Assembly (NCBI GenBank): GCA_030844895.1
Contig: CM061231.1
Span: 154,967,889-155,031,888 of the forward strand
Origin: Ambrosia x helenae
Lineage: Eukaryota > Streptophyta > Magnoliopsida > Asterales > Asteraceae
Length of the DNA: 64,000 nt
Reading direction: 5' to 3'
Part shown: piece after piece, positions 11,415 through 23,583 of the stretch
Numbering within the stretch: position 1 is the stretch's first letter
Layout: each line of letters starts with the position of its first letter
The notes under the pieces: generated by a model
What the model saw: the letters and a program-made list of their open reading frames with translations, nothing else
Told to the model about the DNA's origin: nothing
The model's database searches: none
Position numbers and translations under genes: made by a program

Positions 11415-12440
11415 AAGGGAATTCAAAATCCTTCCAATATTAGAAGTAATTCAAGTCAATTTATTGGAATCTTCAAACGGTTGGCATCATTTTGACCCGA
11501 ACCGATTCGAACCGTACCATTTCAACGTGAACCGCTTAGATCCGAACCAATTCGGACCGTACCAGTTTCGACCGGTACCATTTCGGCCCGAACCGTTTCG
11601 TACTATACCAGTTTCGACCGGTACCGTTTCGTACTGTACTAGTTTCGACCGGTACCATTTCGACCTGAACCGTTTCGTATTGTACCAGTTTCGACCGGTA
11701 CCGTTTCGGACCGAACCTTTTCGTATTGTACCAGTTTCGACCGGTACCGTTTCGACCCGAACCGTTTCGTATTGTACCAGTTTCGACCGGTTCCGTTTCG
11801 GGCCGAACCGTTTCGGACCGTACCAGTTTCGATCGGTACCATTTTGGACCGAACCGTTTCGGACCAGTTTCGACCGATAGCGTTTCGACCTGTACCGTTT
11901 CGCCCGTAACGTATCGGACCGAACTGTTTCGAACCGTACCAGTTTCGGCCTGTACCGTTTCGGACCAGTTTCGACCGGTATCGTTTCGACATGTATTGTT
12001 TCGCCCGTAACGTTTCGGACCGTACCAGTTTTGACCGGTACCGTTTCGGACCGAACCGTTTTGGACAAGTTTCGACCGATACCATTTCGACCGGTATCGT
12101 TTCGACCTGTACCGTTTTTCGACCCGAACCGGTACGGGTCGAAACGGTGCATGTCGAAACGGTACAGGTCGAAACGATAGAGGTATCAACAGTTCTGGTC
12201 GAAACGGTACGGGGCGAAACGGTTCGGGCCGGTACGGGTCACAACGATGCGGGTCGTGAGGGCAAGGGTGATAGATTCCAATTTATAACCAAGCAAACAT
12301 AATAATATAGGATTTGAGAATCCAATTCCAACAATTTCCAATTTCTTTTGGAATATTTGAATTCCAAATCCAATTCATTCCAATTCCAATTCCTTCACAA
12401 ATTCCAATTCCAAACAATTATGCGAACCAAACGCACCCTT
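11415..12440. mobile_element. Possible non-autonomous DNA element ending GCGTTTGGTTCGC-type
   Basis: The right edge reads GCGAACCAAACGCACCCTTA, a terminal motif common in small plant DNA transposons, preceded by runs of CCAATTCCAATTCC. The left edge begins TAAGGGAATTC just where the pol frame breaks. Only the outer six bases of the two ends match as an inverted repeat and no target duplication is visible. The boundaries and class are therefore uncertain. A minisatellite fills the middle. Confidence 0.3.
11476..12270. repeat. Degenerate CG-rich minisatellite of the TTTCGACCGGTACCG type
   Basis: About 800 bp consist of variants of TTTCGACCGGTACCGTTTCG and ACCGAACCGTTTCG in no strict period. 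The array is open in several frames on both strands (up to 221 codons on the minus strand), which follows from low complexity rather than selection. The encoded repeats are made of Arg, Asn, Gly, Thr, Trp, Tyr, Lys, Val and Glu without any known domain. Confidence 0.85.
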
Positions 12441-12467
12441 AGTGTAAACAACCATGGTTTTTGACAG

Positions 12468-12611
12468 GATGATATTGTTCAGAGCTGTTATTGGGACTCC
12501 AACCGAGAATCTGATGTGGCACCACTTGATGCAACGCTTGAGGTCATGCTTTCTGAAAATCATGATAAAAATACATGGGCTCGGTGTCTTAGTGAGCTTG
12601 TTAAATATGGT
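12468..12611 (+). pseudogene. Exon fragment resembling a plant Furry-like (cell morphogenesis) protein
   Basis: One frame encodes about 48 residues including DDIVQSCYWD, DATLEVML and WARCLSELVKY. From memory, these match a segment of the large ARM-repeat Furry-like proteins of plants (Arabidopsis At5g15680 type), which act in cell expansion and morphogenesis. A splice-acceptor-like TTTTTGACAG lies immediately before it. After WARCLSELVKY the frame runs on about 32 codons without resemblance and stops at 12707. No flanking exons are seen within several kilobases, so this is a displaced or captured gene fragment. A transposon next to it may have carried it. Confidence 0.5.
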
Positions 12612-12719
12612 GCTTCAACTAAACCAGTCACCAGAGTTGGTTGGCCGGATCCGACAATGAACTCGTCGGAAAAACATGGCAAGGTAGGAGAGGGAGGGAA
12701 AGTTTGAAAATTTTAGATT

Positions 12720-13230
12720 TAGCAAGAATGGCCCATAGAGGAGAAATTAACTAGAAAAACTATCGGGGTTAGTGAGAAATGATGTTTCATGCAACAAAAA
12801 CTTCGTTAAAGGTTGAATCCTGCAAGTTTTAAACATTAAGGCTGAAATCTGCAATTTTGAATAAATATAAAGGACGTGTTTTTGTAATTTTATTTAATCC
12901 AAATTTTATTTCTAATATAACAACCACATGTGAATTACTAGCATTCATTTCAATATTTTTTTCGTTCTATGTACACATCATAACAATGATGTTTGATATA
13001 TTGTAATCGTTTTTTATTGGTTGTTTAAAAGTAGTGATGTGTAACTTCACATGTCAATTCACTATGATTGCAACTTAACTAATTATATTAACATGTGACC
13101 TTAACTAAGGTTTTTTTTTAAATCAAATGTAATTGTATTTGTAAACCAGAGAAAAGATCAAATAGCGAGTTACATTTTGATAGGATAGCTACGAAGCTAT
13201 TAGGGTTTGACACATGTCTTAATCTTTCTT
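12720..13230. other. AT-rich stretch, no feature recognised
   Basis: No open frame with similarity, RNA gene or repeat boundary was seen here. Confidence 0.5.
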
Positions 13231-13246
13231 TTTTTAGAGTGGAGAG

Positions 13247-14031
13247 TATGGTTGTTTACGAGTCGAGTCAAACCAAGCAGATCTTTGCTCATGCTTGGCT
13301 CGTTTACAAAACGAACAAAGCGGTTCGTTCACAATCAAGCCAAAAATTGAGCGAGCATTTTCGAGCGTCTGAGCGAGCATTTTCGAGCGTCTAAGCGAGC
13401 AACGCGCGGAGAGTAACTCGGACAACCATAAAATTAGGATGTTTCCTTCAATGTTTTCATTGTCGGGGTGACACCCAAGGTCAAATTGTCCGTTGTTGAC
13501 ACTAATATTGAGGTTAGAGTCTGCGAAGATGAGGCTTAGGTTGAGGTAGTGAGGCGATGAGCATACTACAGAGAACAAGTGTTGTAGTGTGGCGTAGGGT
13601 AATATTAAGTGACGTTTAGCAACGAACGACTAATAACATAATAAAGTCAAGACTATCACTTCAAGACTTAGGGTTTACTATTAAACTCAATGTTAATTTT
13701 TTATTGGATTAAGCGAACTAGTTATATTTTATTTGTGTATCTTGGGCCAAATGATATACATATATATATATATATATATATAAATCTATAAATATTATTG
13801 TGATTTGTGTGTGTATAATTATATACATAATAAATAAATAATAATTTATTCAAGCCGAACGGACCTTTGCTCGTGTTTGGCTTGTTTACAAACCAAACCA
13901 AACCAAACCAAACCAAGCTGATCGGGTCATTTACTTCCGAGCGAAGGATCAAACAAGCATCTTTCAAGCATTTTCTAAACAATCGGTGAGCAAGCCACGA
14001 GCGTTGAGCAATTTGAACAGCCCTAGCCCTA
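13247..14031. mobile_element. Non-autonomous hAT-like element, target duplication GTGGAGAG
   Basis: The 8-bp duplication GTGGAGAG lies at 13239-13246 and 14032-14039. The left end is TATGGTTGTTTACGAG and the complement of the right end contains TAGGGCTGTTCAAA, a hAT-type terminus. The right terminus is partly doubled (TAGGGCTAGGGCTG). The subterminal regions are rich in GAGCGAGC and AACCAAACCAAACC motifs. No transposase is present. Confidence 0.75.
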
Positions 14032-14039
14032 GTGGAGAG

Positions 14040-14455
14040 GTATTGTGATCCACTCTCATTTTTTTAAGGGAAAATCACAATAATAAACATTGACCATCCA
14101 ATAACTACCAAAATAAACATACATAAGGTCTTAAGTTTAGGGACTTCACGCACTCCAACATTATTCAGATTCTGACATGTGTTCCAAGCGTCTTAAATAA
14201 AGACTCTTTATTTTGTATCGGTCTCACAAACCAACCAATCCGATAATGACACACGTGCTAAAAAAAGGCTTAAACTTGTACTTTGCTTCTATGTTAAACA
14301 TCATAACAATAATATTTAATTGGTTGAACGTAATTTTAATTTGCTATAACCATATACCACAAATATTAAAAAAAAAAAAAAAAAAAACTAAATATGACGG
14401 ATAAAACGAAAAGTAGAGTAATAAAGGTTTGGATATTCTCTTGTTTTATGTTCTA
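14040..14455. other. Non-coding stretch
   Basis: The sequence is AT-rich with an A run near 14370. Nothing else was recognised. Confidence 0.45.
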
Positions 14456-14809
14456 CTAGTGGAATACCCGCGCGTTGCGGCGGGTGTCCCGGTTTTTTGT
14501 TAGTAGTTTATGTTAGTTTTAACGTAATATTTGAAAAAGACGGTGATTAGATTATGTAATTAAATTTTAGTTTGTAATTGTATCCGTTCATTTTATTTTT
14601 TATATCAATAAAATTTGCCCAGGTTTTAACTCCTTTCACAAAAAAATAAACTTTCACAATTAAAAGATAAAAAATGCCATAAATAGGCAAGTCCAGGCAA
14701 ATGGCAATTACAAGTTATTTGCTAAGTGTTCGTTCGGCCAGTTATTGATGTATTGATGATGAGAACATGTTTTGGAAATGATGATGTGTAACTCATTTTT
14801 TAACATAGA
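14456..14809 (-). mobile_element. Probable short Helitron (minus strand)
   Basis: On the minus strand the sequence ends with a GC-rich hairpin (CCCGCCGCAACGCGCGGG) followed about ten bases later by CTAG and a host T, the standard Helitron 3' terminus. A plausible 5' end, TCTATGTTAAAAAATGAG after a host A, lies at 14809. A similar AACATAGATAT word at 14950 is an alternative start, so the right border is uncertain. No helicase gene is present. Confidence 0.5.
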
Positions 14810-15168
14810 TATATAGTACAAGTGGATAATGCAATAAAGGGTATTATAGGAAAGTTTTACATGACATATAGTGTTTAAAGCATGAGACTCTTGACATCCC
14901 ATCTTAAAATGTGTGTATAATTACTTTTCTAGACATGTCTCCTCCTTAATAAGGTAACATAGATATGTAATCACATGGTGGAATAGTTGGATCATATTTC
15001 TGGATACTTTGTGGCTGCCTTCCTGACATGGAATTTCAAAAGTTCTTGAGTCACTGTTGATTTGGATGGATTCTTTAGGAATTTCAAAAGTTTTTGTTCA
15101 CAAGTTGGTGGGTGCTATGGAGATTTCAAAATGTGTCTGTTTTTTAATTGAGAAGTGTTGAGACGGAA

Positions 15169-15288
15169 CCAATGGGGTGGTGGTCCATTGGTAAAGGCAA
15201 AGCCTTTAAAACATCTAGGTTGTGGAAGGTCTTGAGTTCAAGTCCCACAGACTAGGATTTAAAAGAAATTAACCTTCAAAAAAAAAAA
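15169..15288 (+). mobile_element. tRNA-derived SINE with 14-bp target duplication
   Basis: The unit begins CCAATGGGGTGGTGGTCC, contains an A-box-like GGTGGTCCATTGG and a B-box GAGTTCAAGTCCC, and ends in an A run. It is flanked by GTGTTGAGACGGAA (15155-15168) and GTGTTAAGACGGAA (15289-15302), one mismatch in 14. A second member of the family is at 54352-54466. Confidence 0.8.
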
Positions 15289-15483
15289 GTGTTAAGACGG
15301 AAAGTATATCTGATTCTATCGTTAGATTGTCTTTTGCGGTGTTCAGAGTAGGAACGAAAAGGTAAACATTAGATGTGTCGAGTAGCTTAAAAATCCCCTC
15401 AATACCATGAAATTTTTTATTCCGTCTGGTCTAGTTCTCTCTTGCGAGCCTCTTTTCGGTTTTTATATAATTTGCCTTTCAAA

Positions 15484-15484
15484 A

Positions 15485-15582
<98 letters not shown>
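15484..15582. repeat. AAT microsatellite, about 33 units
   Basis: An uninterrupted AAT run of roughly 98 bp. It produces open frames of poly-Asn (plus) and poly-Leu (minus), which are artefacts. Confidence 0.97.
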
Positions 15583-15927
15583 GGTCGTGTAGTGATCCTT
15601 CGTTTTAAAATGCAACAAGAATATCATCAAAGTAACCCGGTTCAACCTTGTTGATTAATCATTTGTATAACTTTGAAGAGGAAGTCAAGTCAGCTGGACC
15701 GGATTTATTTTCATCTGCCTGTGTGTTATTAGATATGCGGTTCCAATAGCCACACTTCATAGTCATATACCCTACATTCACACCTACATGGCTACATAGG
15801 ACATTTGTACAAACTTAAACCATCCAATGTTGATCATAGTCACACCATACATGAAACACATGTATGGATGAAATTATTATGTAATCAGACATCACTATAT
15901 GCTCCAAACGAGTGAAAGTGAAGTGTC

Positions 15928-15933
15928 TTTATT
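15928..15933 (-). terminator. Candidate poly(A) signal of ALDH7B
   Basis: AATAAA on the minus strand, about 105 bases after the stop codon at 16039-16041. Confidence 0.5.
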
Positions 15934-16038
15934 TAATCATTTCATAATATTGCAGGATTACAAGCAGTTAAATGTCAATGCCAAGCCACCAAGCATACAG
16001 TGCTGGACATACCTTGAACCAAAGATGAGGCAAATCCA

Positions 16039-19000
16039 CTAGCCGAAGTTGATCCCTTGTGCAAGTGGTAGTTCGCTCCCGTAGTTTATTGTACTGATAA
16101 TCAACATGCAAATATAATTAGATAATTTATGTATGCTATCATAGGTGTCAATTTCAATCCAATCTATTATTTCATGCTATATATTATATATAACATGTAA
16201 AGCAAATTAAAGATTTTTAAATAAAACATGTTTGGTCAAAAGTTGTATACGTGTTCAAAAACTTAGATTTTGTTGAAATAATATATTGTCTTGTTATCAT
16301 TATTTTTTTTTTTTTTTTTTTTTTTGACAAACTTACAATTTGTAGAAAAATCAAAACATGAATTGACATGTAGAGGGTAAGCTCCAAAACTAGGGTGGTT
16401 TGGTGGGCTCCGGCTCAGGGTTGGGTCACTTTCTCATATAAAGGGAAGATAACCCCATTCCCAAACACTTCTAGTGGTCTTGTCTCAATATACCATCTCC
16501 TCTCATGATCATGTCTTGTATACATATGTCCTTGTACGTGACACCCATGATTATACGTGTACTAGGTCGATGGTTGCACTGGCGCAGCATAGTAAGGGCG
16601 GGGAGGGGCGGCCGACCCCCCCGGATTTTCGCGCAGAAGTTCCGATTATATAGTATTCGTATAGAAAATTTTGAAAATATAGGGTTTCGACCCCCGAAAC
16701 GGGTTTTCGACCCCCCGAAACTAGTGACTTCCGACCCCCCGAACCTTCGGGTCAAGCTTCGCCACTGGATGGTTGGTCCCCATTGTTGTGGTCTTGGGAC
16801 CCCTTCTAATAGGTATCTATAGATACTATAGAAACCCATCAAAAGGGTCTCGGGATCACAACCGTCACGACCGCCCTCCGCCAGTCGAGTCACAACATGT
16901 ATAATCATGTATAAGCACGTTTATAGACATGAGGATGAAGAGATGTAGTAGCATAGGGAGAGAACGAGCCAAGGGAAATAAGAAATTAAGGATATAGTGA
17001 AATATACCAAGTTGACCGCCTCATATACTGTTTCCAGGAGTCGCTTCCTGCTTCACGACCACCCCCGGTACCCTTTTCACCACCAAAAGCACCACCGATT
17101 TCAGCACCATTGGTTGGTATATTTACATTAACAATGCCACAATCACTTCCTTTTGGCCTGCCATAATAAAAACATATGTTTAGATACAAAAAATTATTGG
17201 CTACGTATCAAATGTCACTCACCCGATCCATTTAAAGATAACCTCAGGCGAGTGCGTGAATATAGAGCTAGACAACCCTTGAGGTACTGAGTTGTTTATT
17301 TCAACAGCTTCTTCAAAAGACTGTACAACAAGACATGAAGAACATTTTATATTAAATGCAGTTATAGATATACATACAATTGGCGGTGTAAGTATATTCA
17401 TGGATACTGTAGAAGAATTTGCTACAAAAGTCAATACTCACCTTAAATTTTAAGACATATAGAACAGGACCAAAGAGTTCTTCCTTCACAACATCGGCAC
17501 TCGGCGAAATTTCAACTATCGTAGGCTGTACAAAGTTCCCTTCAGATTCTATAATCGAACCACCTGTGAGGATTTTCCCTCCCTGCAAAATGTCGAATAG
17601 CAAACCAATTTTAAAGAATAACACAAATTAAACAAAAGGAGGAACTTTCAATCTTGATTTCACATGTATTAAGATGCTGACTTGGTGGCAAGGGGGTACA
17701 TATTTAAGGCGTTGAAAGTGGGTCGGGTAAGGTTGACACACCAACATTATACTCTCTTTCTTGAATACCAATAAACTAAATATTATTAGGTAAAGCAATA
17801 TAAATGGCCGCAAGCCCGCAACCACTTGACTATGATGGTGATGATTTTTAACAGGTTCAACACGTTCCCATTTACTTAAAGAAAATATTTATTACGCTAA
17901 AGTACATGGATGTTTCCGGTGGTGTGGCCATATTTTCAGTCTGACAAAAAATTATAGCTTTAGTACCAACCTATTCAAACATTATAAAGCATTTGGTCCC
18001 TAACACCATCTGACTATCATACGTTGATACAGGGTGTTCAGTCAAGACGGTGGAACAATGGTGGAACGGTGTGAGTCGTCGGAGAAGAATTGCAGAGAGA
18101 GGAACAATCAGAATAAGCTCACAACAGAGTACCTTCGTTAACTGTCATTAACGGTATATAACACTCTCTTAACCGACTTTAGCACCTCTTATTCCTATTT
18201 GACGCTTTCTACCCTTACACTATAGAATATTACAGTTATGACCCCTCAACTAATCAACACATATCATACGTTAAAATAGGTTTTAAAAGGATGTGGAATG
18301 ACGACTTTACCCTTTCAATTATAAAGAAAAACTAAAAGTAAATAATAACCCCCCCCCCCCAAAAAAAAATAAATAAATAAATAAATAAATAAAATAAAAA
18401 GCCCCCCGGCCGAATATTTGCAACCTCTCTCACTAGGATATTCATGGCGGATGCGAGAATGCCCCTCAGCCTAAAGATATGGGAAGGAGCATTTTCAAGA
18501 TTTTACACAACTTTTTCTAAAGATAAAATGGTCATTTCACGTCCTTTGAACACCCAACTTAAAAGGCTGTTAGTGTTGACGACCAAACACATTACACTTA
18601 TAGGGTTAAAACTAAACCGATAGTGCCTCAAAAGTTGTGACAGAGACCCTTCGTGTAAATTAGGCCTTTAAATATGATTACACAGACTATTACCATATAA
18701 AATGATCTAGTTTTTTACATAAAGCCATGGGTGACTTTTGACGGTTCAGCCATTCCCAATATTAAAGATATAACTTTACCTGATAGCTGTAAAAAATACC
18801 CCAATTTGGCCCATTTTCACATATATAAATCAAGATTGTTCATCTAAAACATAGAACCAAGTGAAAGCTCAACATGAAATTTGATTTCATTATGCAAATC
18901 ATCTTCGAGCAAACTAAAAAACAAAAAAAAAAAAAACCCATACCTGTGATTTGATAACTTTTATTCCCTTCTCGAAATTCTCCCTTGATGCTTGAGTGTG

Positions 19001-22000
19001 CAAAGGTCCAAGCAATGTACCTTTCTCTAAGGGATCCCCAATTTTGACTTGTTTATATGCTTCCAGTAGTTGATCAACAACAGAGTCATAAACTTTCTCA
19101 TGAACAAGCTAAAAAACAATGCATTAGAAAACACCATCAATATTAAAAAAAAAAAATAAGTTGATAAAAAAACTTACCAGTCTACGACAAGTTGTGCAGC
19201 GTTGGCCAGCTGTACCAACAGCAGCAAACAAGACGGAACGAACAGCAAGTTTGACGTCCGCATCATCCATGACTATTAGCGCATTGTTACCACTTAACTC
19301 AAGCAAGCATTTACCAAACCGTTGACTCACTGTCTGTTGAACCATGAGACCTACCTGCAGTTGCCATGTATTAAATTAAACAATAGTAATTCTGAGAAAT
19401 AAACACCAACTTTTACACATACTGTCTGATAGACGTTCAAAACGCATATAAGAATTATTATTTATACATTACATAAAACCAATAATTCAAAAAACAAATG
19501 ATGTGGACTTTTTGAACAAAATTATTATTGTATAAAGAATAGGTGAAGAAGGTACCTTTGAGCTCCCAGTGAAGGAAACTAAGGGTATGCGTGTATCTTT
19601 TGATATAGCTTGACCAATTTCAGCACCCCCACAAAAAGAGGTGAAAATAGCTGCTGGTAGACCGTTCTTTTCTAGCACTTCTCCAACTAATTTGGTCATT
19701 GCAATTGTTATCAAAGGTGTAGTTGGAGCACCTTTCCTGCAAGTATCTCATATAAAAAATGAGCAATCAAAATTGCTCTTTTTAAGGACAGAAGATAAAA
19801 TGATAAAAATGTCATAATTATTATCTTGCACCAATTTGTTTTTAAAGGAAAGTTTATGGTAAAGACTTACCAAACAACACAATTTCCACAGACTAAAGCA
19901 ATGCATGCATTCCATCCTACACAACAGCAATCAAATAGTTAATAAGATAAAGGGGAAATTTCATTTACTTTAAAACTGTATGTTTAGTTATGTACTTATG
20001 TCAACAAGTAAGAAGGTTAAATAAAAGTGTGGTCTCCGGTCAGCTTAGGTGATGTCTTGCTTCAAACGCATATTTAGCTTAAAATTTATTCATCGATATT
20101 AGTAAATGCTATAATGCTCACCAAGAACAGCACAGGGAAAATTGAAGGCTGTAATGACCCCAACTACTCCAAGAGGATTCCACATCTGCATATGGTTGAC
20201 AATATACCAGAGTAATTAATACACAAAACAACTGTTAAATTAAAATAATTAAAAATACCTCGAGCATCATATGATTTGGACCTGTCAAAACCAACCAGAA
20301 TTATCAGAAAGGAATATTTGTAAATGAGACAACAAAGTTCGTGAAATTGAAATGTAAAAAGTATTAAAATGAAAAAATAACAAGGGTGACACTTGTTTAT
20401 TGTATATTAAACTGATATGAAGATTTCATAAAGCATATATCATACAATAAGAAGTGGAAAATGAGCAAGTTGGGTAAATGGTAAGGGCAGGTTGGATTGA
20501 TCCACCAACACTATTCGTGTACATTGTTTTAATCTTATATATAAATATCAAATAATAAGATCACAAAAGAAAAATATTATATAAAAAATGAGCTAAAATC
20601 TTTAATCAAATCGACTTAGGAGGTTGCATTAAAATACATTTTGTCTGATTTTCACTCTGTTTGATCGATTCAACTAGGTCCATATTTAACTAAGTCTTAC
20701 ATTTAACCCATTTGACCCATTGGAGATAAGATAATGAATCGACCCGCACCTCCAGGCACATCATTGCCCACCTTTACCGTTGAATAAAAAGGAAGGATGT
20801 ATCTTTCTTTATTCCTAAAAATTTGTAAGGATTAAAGAAAATAGAAAAAGTCTCACGCTCAGATGGTATGACTGATCCATTTAATTGCCGGCTTAACCCC
20901 ACTGCAAAGTCGCACATATCAATAACTTCCTGCCATTTACAAACAGAACAAAAACTTCATAATTAGCTTTTGTTAGTCGAAGTTTGAACAGAGAACAAAG
21001 CGAACCAAAGAAGCCATACAATTTGCATATATGCAGGAAAAATAAGAAGTCATACAGAAATTATGGAGCCCATGCATCAGTGCATGGAAATATCACATAG
21101 GCAAATTCCTAGAAGGGGAAGTGGGGAACACACCCTGTTGTATCACATTGTTTGCATGCCAAATTTTATCATTCATAAATTCTTTGTTTTAAAACGCATG
21201 CATCAGAAGCGCTGCGCATAATGCGTTATGTCGTCTGATGCGACACATTATGCAGTCGACCAATATTTGAACAAATAAGACCACCGATTGCAATGGGTCT
21301 GAGTTTTTCAAATCTGATTGAACAAATATGACCGTCAATTGAGCAATGAGTTTGAGTATATGATGAGAATATCTTATACTTTCGTGTAGTTAACAATCTT
21401 AAAAACTATCTATAAATTTTTTTAGTATCTTTTGATAACTAAGCCCCACAAACGTGATGCATGCGCACCACGCATCGGCTTTAGGGATCAAAACGCATCG
21501 GAGCGCCACACGCCTTTTAAAACCAGGTTCATAATAAACTATTACTTTTTCATATATACAGATTGTTTAATATGCATTTAAAAACATCCTTAGAACAATT
21601 CCATAGACGCAAAGAAGTACACCACTCATTTAGGCATTTAACAAGGTGTGATGACTTATTGGCCTCCAAAATTGGCTGATGTTGAATCGCTAAGAGGAAC
21701 ACAACTAGATAATCAAAAACTAATGCAAGTTAAATCAATGCTAAAATACATACTTGAACTTCCCCTATTCCTTCTGGAAGAATCTTTCCCATCTCAAGTG
21801 ACAAAAGCCGACCAAGGGACTCAAGCTTGGTTCTCAATGCATCACCAATCTGTCTAACAATCTCACCTCGCTTTGGTGCAGGAAGCTAAGAAAAACACAT
21901 AAAAATAACAATTACACACCTTTATAAAGAGATTATAGATAGTCCCATTGTACGCATTTTGAAATAACAGTATGCTAATTGCTCAATTTAGTCATCGTTA

Positions 22001-22697
22001 CAATCGTAACTTAGAAAATAGGGCAATGTCAAACAAGACATCAACAAGAAAGAAACCGTACCTGCATCCAAATCTTCGAGGCTTCAAAACAAGCCTTCAT
22101 GCCCTCCTCATAATCTTGATGCGAAGCTTCTACGACTTCAGCAATGGGCTGGATCAACAGGATAGCAAACAATTACTTCAATAAAGAAAACTTAGTCACT
22201 CAAACACAAACCTTGAACTTATACAGCCAATATAACACATGGAAAGGCAAAGCCTTATCCAAACAGTTTTCAATTCAAATAAAACGAAGCCGACTCTAGT
22301 GTAAAATTACAACTACAGTCATGTTACAAAAAATAATATGTTAACAAAATAATAATCTACTCTAGTGTAAAAATAGCAAACCCTAGATATTTGCAGATCA
22401 CTGTACTCTTTTCAATGCTTTTCAATTTAAGTGAAATATAAGCTCTATATAAAATTGACTGCTTTGTTAATATCTAATCAGCAATTAACAATCCTAATTC
22501 TAAATTAAACTTAAAAAAAAAAAACCTAAATTAAACAATAATATATACAATAGAAACTAGATTACCTTGTTGTTAGCAGGATTAACAGACGAAACAACAG
22601 AACCACTTCCCTTCCAAACGCCGTTAACAAAACTCCCTAAGTTCCGTGGCTCGATACCGATTTCCGTCAAGAACTCGTGCTCTTTAGCAAAACTCAT
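16039..22697 (-). CDS. ALDH7B4: Aldehyde dehydrogenase family 7 member B (antiquitin-like), 14 exons, 507 aa
   Basis: Exons (all minus): 22566-22697, 22062-22148, 21754-21885, 20857-20929, 20259-20281, 20122-20185, 19871-19916, 19556-19736, 19178-19354, 18944-19108, 17442-17582, 17223-17320, 17008-17157, 16039-16093. All introns are GT-AG and all junctions keep frame, giving 1524 bp. The protein has the oxyanion Asn in AFNFP (N164), the NAD-site FTGS (241-244), the general base Glu in ELSGNN (E265), and the catalytic Cys in GQRCTT (C299). It ends LPLAQGINFG as ALDH7B proteins do. Family members oxidise alpha-aminoadipic semialdehyde in lysine breakdown and other aldehydes during drought and salt stress; plant forms are mostly cytosolic. 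No target peptide is seen. Exon 5 is only 23 nt. Orthology is firm; the symbol is by family. Confidence 0.97.
16577..16767. mobile_element. 191-bp hAT-type MITE in ALDH7B intron 13, target duplication GATGGTTG
   Basis: Perfect 8-bp copies of GATGGTTG lie at 16569-16576 and 16768-16775. The ends CACTGGCGCAGC and (complement) CAGTGGCGAAGC form short inverted repeats. The centre holds GACCCCCCGAAACTAGTGAC. A relative is at 52513-52691. It lies well clear of both splice sites. Confidence 0.88.
21180..21527. mobile_element. hAT-like MITE in ALDH7B intron 3
   Basis: The ends TTCTTTGTTTTAAAACGC and (complement) CCTGGTTTTAAAAGGCGTG are imperfect inverted repeats. Candidate 8-bp target copies TTCATAAA (21172-21179) and TTCATAAT (21528-21535) differ at one position. 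No coding capacity. Confidence 0.5.
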
Positions 22698-22699
22698 AT

Positions 22700-22839
22700 C
22701 TAATCGATCACATATAGAGTAAATCAGGATATATTTACAGGAATTGAAGAAGTAAAGCGTATTGAAAGTACTCTAGTTGTTGATGTGAGTTAAAGTAATA
22801 TTAATATTAATATTAGTGTGTTGAGGGAATGTTGATTAC
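22700..22839 (-). other. Predicted 5'-UTR intron of ALDH7B
   Basis: On the minus strand a donor CTTACAG|GTAATC lies at 22839 and an acceptor ATCGATTAG at 22700, two bases before the ATG. The upstream exon (about 22840-23035) has no ATG in frame with the gene, so it would be untranslated. This is a prediction from splice motifs only. Confidence 0.4.
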
Positions 22840-23583
22840 CTGTAAGGTTGTTGGAGATAATAATATGGGGGAGAGATGACAATGGTGGTTGTGAGTTGGA
22901 GATGAGTATTAATGTAGGGAAAGGAAGGAGAGACGTGTTAGCAGAGAAGAGTGTGATACGACAAAATGGAGAGATGATTTGGCAAGGAAGCCATGGATTG
23001 GGATGAACACGGGTTTTGAGCTGGACGCATGTCACATTTGGTGATGATAACTATCTCACTTGCATATTATGATTAGGGTCCGGTTCGGTTGAGAACCAAT
23101 TATAGTTGTGAGAACTCTGACGTAAAATGTGAATTTTATTAAAAAAAAAAATCCCGATGCTGTATAAATGGCTAACTAAGTCGTTGTTACATCAGTGTAA
23201 CAAAAGTGATGTGAATGTCATACATCGGTGTAATATTTTATTATGGTTTAATCATAACCGCAAATCTATTTTACAGTTAATTAAATGTGTGGCTAATAAG
23301 TGAGTTTCTATGGTTTTCACAACTCAATCTAGCTCTCATTTTAAGTCATCCCATGCTTACTTACTAAATAAACAAATAAATAAAAGAAATCATTCATATT
23401 ACATAGTTGAATATATTCCCAACATATTCCTTTATTCTATTGTTACATTCTGGTCAATCTGATTGGTTAAATTGTTGTTCATATTGAAATTAATCGAGAT
23501 TGATAAGAAGTTGGTTAATGATGCTCGAACATGTACTTGTTTTGAGTGCCTATTTATTTTTTGTCGGTTTATATGGATTGATT

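Noticed and set aside
11487..12189. Overlapping 217- and 221-codon minus-strand frames and plus-strand frames of 138 and 94 codons
   Set aside because: They lie in the TTTCGACCGG minisatellite; frames are open on both strands through low complexity and encode no domain.
15407..15645. Poly-Asn and poly-Leu proteins
   Set aside because: They are translations of the AAT microsatellite.
22790..23035. An 81-codon minus-strand frame that could splice in frame onto ALDH7B as an N-terminal targeting extension
   Set aside because: The frame has no ATG (it would start at GTG) and an in-frame stop lies just upstream, so it is most likely 5' UTR.
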